Assembly (NCBI GenBank): GCA_016235265.1 | Contig: JACRLI010000015.1 | Location: 197,335-261,334, forward strand | DNA from: Candidatus Eisenbacteria bacterium | GTDB lineage: Bacteria > Eisenbacteria > RBG-16-71-46 > JACRLI01 | Direction of reading: 5' to 3' | Length of the DNA stretch: 64,000 bases | Shown: in pieces, positions 61,052-64,000 of the stretch | How positions within the stretch are numbered: position 1 is the stretch's first letter | How the letters are laid out: each line of letters opens with the position of its first letter | Notes under the pieces: model-generated | The model's input: the letters and a program-made list of their open reading frames with translations, nothing else | What the model was told of the DNA's origin: nothing | Database searches by the model: none | Translations under genes and position numbers: made by a program

Positions 61052-62157
61052 CGCGCGCCCCCCAGCGACCGGCAGGCCACCTCGCGGGCCTCGCGCGCGC
61101 AGCGCTCCCAGGTGAACGTGGCCGCCCACTCCACCGCCTGGCGGGCCAGGTTCACGCGCAGCGGCGCGTCCCCCAGCACCCGGGCCAGCGCGCCGGCCAG
61201 CGCCGCGGGATCGCCGTGCTCCACCAGCAGGCCGGTCTCCCCGTCCCGCACCGACTCGCGCAACCCGGGACTGCGGCTGGAGACGCTGGGCGTGCCGCAC
61301 GCGTTCGCCTCGATCACCGTGAGCCCCCAGCCCTCCTTGGGCGAGGGGTTCACGGTCACCCAGGCGCGCTGCAGCCAGCGCACCTTCTCCGAGCCGGGGA
61401 TGTTCCCGGTGAAGCTCACGCGGTCGGAGCCCAGCTTCGCGGCCTCCTTCTCCAGGGCGGCGCGGTACGGGCCGTCGCCCACGATCACCACCCGCGCCGC
61501 CGGCACCTTCTCCCACAGGCGCGGCAGCGCGCGGAGCAGGTGCTGCACGCCCTTGTAGCGGCGCAGCCGGCCCAGGAACACCACCAGCGGCTCCGCCTCG
61601 CGGGCGCCTCCGGGCACGTAGCGCGCGTGGTCCATCCCGCAGTACACCACGTCGATGCGCTCACGCTCCACCCCGCGGGCCACCAGGTCGTCGCGGGTGC
61701 TCTCGCTGATGGCCATGAACCTCGAGCCCCGGTACACGCCGGGGATGAAGTTCTCGTAGGCCCACACGTACAGGGCCATGGGGGCGGCCGCCTCCTGGAA
61801 CACCGTCGTGCCGAACAGGTGCGGCACCACCGCCAGCACCGGCACCCGGCTCCAGCGGGGCGCGAAGAAGGGGATCTTGTTGATGTCCTCGACCACCAGG
61901 TCGTACCCGCCGCGGGCCAGTTCCGCCCGGCCCAGGCGGGCCAGGGCGAAGTTGGCGTTCCACCAGTCGCCCGCGCGGAGCACGCGCACGCCGTCCTGGA
62001 CCGTCTCGGGCGCCCCGCCCGGGAACGCGGACGCCAGCAGCGTCACCTGGTCGCCGCCCTCCGCCCAGCGCCGCAGGATCTCCTGCAGGTGCACCTCGGC
62101 CCCCCCCGCCTCCGGGTGCTCGAGGTCGCGCCAGTTGACGGCCAGGACCTTCATCAT
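61048..62157 (-). CDS. GT4 glycosyltransferase
   Basis: A 369-residue GT-B enzyme: VLAVNWRDLEHPEAGGAEVHLQEILRRWAEGG at the N-terminus, FMAISESTRDDLVARGV, VVYCGMDHARYVPG, LVVFLGRLRRYKGVQHLLRALP, RVVIVGDGPYRAALE, VSFTGNIPGSEKVRWLQRAWVTVNPS and the E-x7-E block KEGWGLTVIEANACGTPSV, all intact. ATG 62157 (MMKV) overlaps the methyltransferase stop; a second ATG is the next codon. GT4 enzymes with this GGAEVH-type start act in glycan or glycolipid synthesis. Substrates unknown. Confidence 0.93.
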   Translation of the reverse strand: MMKVLAVNWRDLEHPEAGGAEVHLQEILRRWAEGGDQVTLLASAFPGGAPETVQDGVRVLRAGDWWNANFALARLGRAELARGGYDLVVEDINKIPFFAPRWSRVPVLAVVPHLFGTTVFQEAAAPMALYVWAYENFIPGVYRGSRFMAISESTRDDLVARGVERERIDVVYCGMDHARYVPGGAREAEPLVVFLGRLRRYKGVQHLLRALPRLWEKVPAARVVIVGDGPYRAALEKEAAKLGSDRVSFTGNIPGSEKVRWLQRAWVTVNPSPKEGWGLTVIEANACGTPSVSSRSPGLRESVRDGETGLLVEHGDPAALAGALARVLGDAPLRVNLARQAVEWAATFTWERCAREAREVACRSLGGAR

Positions 62158-62930
62158 CTCCCGGCCGGCTTCCGGGCCCGCACGCCGACGCACATCATGG
62201 TGTACTGCGCCCAGCGCCTGGAGCGCAACCGCTCGCGCAGGCCGCACATGAGGCGGTCCCACGCCCCGCCCCTGCCCGGGTACAGCGGCAGGCGGACGAT
62301 GCGCGCCTGGCGGAGCACGTAGCGCACGCCGCGGTAGAACAGCCCCGGGACCATCCAGTCGCCGAAGGAGCCCTCCACCGTGAACCCGCTGCGCTCGGCC
62401 ACGCGGGTGAGGCTGCCCACGCTGTACTGCGTCTCCCAGCCCGCGAACCAGCGGTTCATGGCGATCAGCAGCTGCTTGAGCAGGGTGTAGAAGTGCCACG
62501 TCTGGGGCACGTCCACCAGGGCCAGCCCCCCGGGTTTCAGGATCCGGTGGTTCTCGTCCAGCAGCTCGGCCGGGCGACGAAAGTGCTCCAGCACGCCCTG
62601 GTGGAACACCAGGTCGAAGGAGCCGTCACGCACCGGCATCCGGGTGGCATCGGCCTGGATGTAGATCAGCTCGACCCCCGACTCCTGCGAGAGCCTGCGG
62701 CACACTTCCAGCGAGGACCGCACGTAGTCCACCACGTACACCCGGGCGCCGGCCTGCGCGATGGCGATGCTGTCGCGGCCGGAACCCGCCCCCACCTCGA
62801 GGGCCCGCCGGCCCGCCGGGGGCTCGCGCAGCAGCTCCCGGATCAGTCGGTCGCCGTTGTCGTAGGTCTCCTCGACCTCGACGTGCTCCTTCCAGTACCG
62901 GTCCCAGTGTTCGGGGGTGGATTCGCGCAT
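62154..62930 (-). CDS. Class I SAM-dependent methyltransferase
   Basis: First gene of the long minus-strand glycan operon. The 258 residues have motif I ALEVGAGSGRDSIAIA (44-59), acidic VVDYVRSSLE, VFHQGVLEHF and HRILKPGGLALVDVPQTWHFYTLLK, typical of Methyltransf_11/25 enzymes acting on small molecules or glycans. The C-terminal half is basic with an amphipathic stretch. The start is ATG 62930. A 211-bp gap separates it from the divergent GT4 gene at 63142 and should hold the operon promoter. Confidence 0.85.
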   Translation of the reverse strand: MRESTPEHWDRYWKEHVEVEETYDNGDRLIRELLREPPAGRRALEVGAGSGRDSIAIAQAGARVYVVDYVRSSLEVCRRLSQESGVELIYIQADATRMPVRDGSFDLVFHQGVLEHFRRPAELLDENHRILKPGGLALVDVPQTWHFYTLLKQLLIAMNRWFAGWETQYSVGSLTRVAERSGFTVEGSFGDWMVPGLFYRGVRYVLRQARIVRLPLYPGRGGAWDRLMCGLRERLRSRRWAQYTMMCVGVRARKPAGR

Positions 62931-63065
62931 GGGTCTCCAGGGGAAGTCTCAGGGTGGCGCCCGGCATGTCCGGATCCGCGCGGAAAGCTGCCTCGCAAGT
63001 TGGGACGCCCCGGCCGGGGGAAACGTTGGTGCGGGGCCGACATCCGGAGCCGCGAGGCTAGCACG

Positions 63066-63079
63066 CCCCTCCGGAGGGG
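63066..63079. promoter_or_regulatory. 14-bp perfect palindrome in the divergent spacer
   Basis: CCCCTCCGGAGGGG is a complete palindrome between the divergent methyltransferase (62930, minus) and GT4 (63142, plus) starts. It is a candidate operator for the glycan operon. The rest of the 62931-63141 spacer showed no clear promoter hexamers or gene. GC-rich palindromes of this length can arise by chance. Confidence 0.3.
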
Positions 63080-63141
63080 TCAACCTTCGCAACAGCTTGG
63101 GCTTGCGCGCCCTCGGGGGGGTATGCGAAGCTGGCCACCCC

Positions 63142-64000
63142 ATGGCGCGCCGACGCATCCTCTTCATTTACCCGTGGCCGGACCGGACCTTCATCCAGAA
63201 GGACGAGCAGATCCTGGCCCGCCATTTCGACCTGCGGGTGCTGCATTTCCGCAGGACCGCGGCGTTCTACCGGGAGATGGCGGGGCTGCTGTGGCGGCGC
63301 GAGGTGGACCTGGTCTACCTGTGGTTCCTGATGCCGGACTACGCCTCGCTGGCGCTGGCGCTGTGCCGCCGGGCCGGCATCCCCTTCGCGCTGGTCACCG
63401 GCGGCTACGACGTGGCCTCCATCCCGGGCATCCGGTTCGGGAACATGCGCAAGCCCCACCACCGACGGCTGGGGGGCTGGGTGCTCCGCAACGCCGACCT
63501 GATCCTGCCGTTCTCCGATTTCGCGGGCACCGAAGTGCTGCGCTGGGCCCGGCCGCGTGGCAGAATGGAGACGGTGTACCCCGGGATCGACTCCGGGTTC
63601 TTCACCCCTCCCCCCGGGCCGGCGCCGCGCGCCGGGGTGATCACCGTGGGCACGGTGAACCCGCTGTTCAACATCCAGAAGGGCATGCTCACGTTCGCCC
63701 GCGTTTCCCGGCTGGTCCCGGAGCTGGAGTTCACGGTGATCGGCAGGATCGCCGTGGATGCCGCCGCGGAGGAGCTGCGCCGCGCCGGCGGGCCGAATCT
63801 CAGGTTGACGGGCCGGCGGGTGAGCGATGAGGAGCTGCGCGGACACTACCGCTCCGCCGGGGTGTACGCCCAGCTGAGCGCCCACGAGGGCTTCGGCATC
63901 GCGGTGGCAGAGGGCATGGCCTGCGGCTGCATCCCGGTGGTGTGCGCCGGGACGGCCAGCCCGGAAGTGGTGGGTCCCTGCGGGCACACGGTGCCCTTCG
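63142..64000 (+). CDS. GT4-like glycosyltransferase (C-terminus cut by window edge)
   Basis: Frame open from ATG 63142 to the last base, 286 codons visible. RRILFIYPWPDRTFIQKDEQILARHF, LVYLWFLMPDYASLALALCRRAGIPFALVTGGYDV, ILPFSDFAGTEVLRWA and VYPGIDSGFF form the acceptor domain. VITVGTVNPLFNIQKGMLTFARV, LEFTVIGRI, LRLTGRRVSDEELRGHYRSAGVYAQLS and HEGFGIAVAEGMACGCIPVV (E-x7-E) form the donor domain. The last 60-80 residues are missing. It lies on the opposite strand to the glycan operon and is probably part of the same locus. Confidence 0.87.
   Translation, partial: MARRRILFIYPWPDRTFIQKDEQILARHFDLRVLHFRRTAAFYREMAGLLWRREVDLVYLWFLMPDYASLALALCRRAGIPFALVTGGYDVASIPGIRFGNMRKPHHRRLGGWVLRNADLILPFSDFAGTEVLRWARPRGRMETVYPGIDSGFFTPPPGPAPRAGVITVGTVNPLFNIQKGMLTFARVSRLVPELEFTVIGRIAVDAAAEELRRAGGPNLRLTGRRVSDEELRGHYRSAGVYAQLSAHEGFGIAVAEGMACGCIPVVCAGTASPEVVGPCGHTVPF

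Noticed and set aside
1..64000. Mobile elements, CRISPR arrays, defence systems, phage genes, rRNA and tRNA
   Set aside because: No transposase, integrase, Cas, restriction or toxin-antitoxin motifs and no regularly spaced repeat-spacer units were recognised on either strand. A tRNA or small RNA could still be missed without a covariance search.

Overview
The window is very GC-rich and densely coded bacterial chromosome. No rRNA, tRNA, CRISPR array, transposase or integrase was recognised. The organism is probably a diderm of the FCB/Gemmatimonadota/Eisenbacteria type. That is inference from the mix of families: a DUF2723 membrane protein with TPRs, a YfhO-family protein, a secreted beta-propeller protein with a FlgD-like C-terminal domain, and an LpxL-like acyltransferase. 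MurE carries the DNPR motif of meso-diaminopimelate-adding enzymes.

Layout. (1) 1-9.9 kb, housekeeping and small modules: an ABC-2 exporter (permease cut by the window edge), an acyltransferase-GT4-MFS module on the other strand, a zinc-ribbon protein, recG, rpmB (L28) and an orphan chemoreceptor-type zinc-binding (CZB) protein. A strong stem-loop follows CZB. (2) 10.0-29.5 kb, a complete division and cell wall (dcw) cluster, all on the minus strand, in transcription order mraZ, STAS protein, rsmH, ftsL, ftsI, murE, murF, mraY, murD, ftsW, murG, murC, ftsQ, ftsA, ftsZ, TPR protein. murB and ddl are missing from their usual place between murC and ftsQ. A 10-bp-periodic GTGGGG operator precedes mraZ. 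(3) 29.5-62.9 kb, a surface-glycan locus. A GT4 and a divergent methyltransferase come first, then 22 minus-strand genes (62930 to 31474) with 12 four-base stop/start overlaps. (4) A divergent GT4 begins at 63142 and runs off the right edge.

How the genes work together. The dcw genes build the lipid II precursor (MurC-F, MraY, MurG) and the septal machinery (FtsL/I/W/Q/A/Z). The glycan locus supplies activated sugars (heptose kinase and guanylyltransferase, two polyprenyl-phosphate sugar synthases), cytoplasmic GT2 and GT4 transferases, two flippases, at least four GT-C-like membrane glycosyltransferases (DUF2723, YfhO, two ArnT-like), an LPG-synthase-type membrane protein, an amidotransferase, methyltransferases and a FemAB-like acyltransferase. 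The likely outcome is a complex lipid-linked or protein-linked surface glycan. Its structure cannot be read from the sequence.

The least ordinary items are: a GT2 fused to a polyprenol-phosphate hexose-1-phosphate transferase whose catalytic Asp-Glu and neighbouring motifs are eroded; two translationally coupled pairs of a GT-C protein with a Dpm1-like synthase; a STAS protein without its phospho-serine inside the dcw cluster; an Ala/Arg-rich insertion in FtsI; and a PatA-PimA-like acyltransferase/mannosyltransferase pair. Nothing amounts to a clearly new defence or mobile system.
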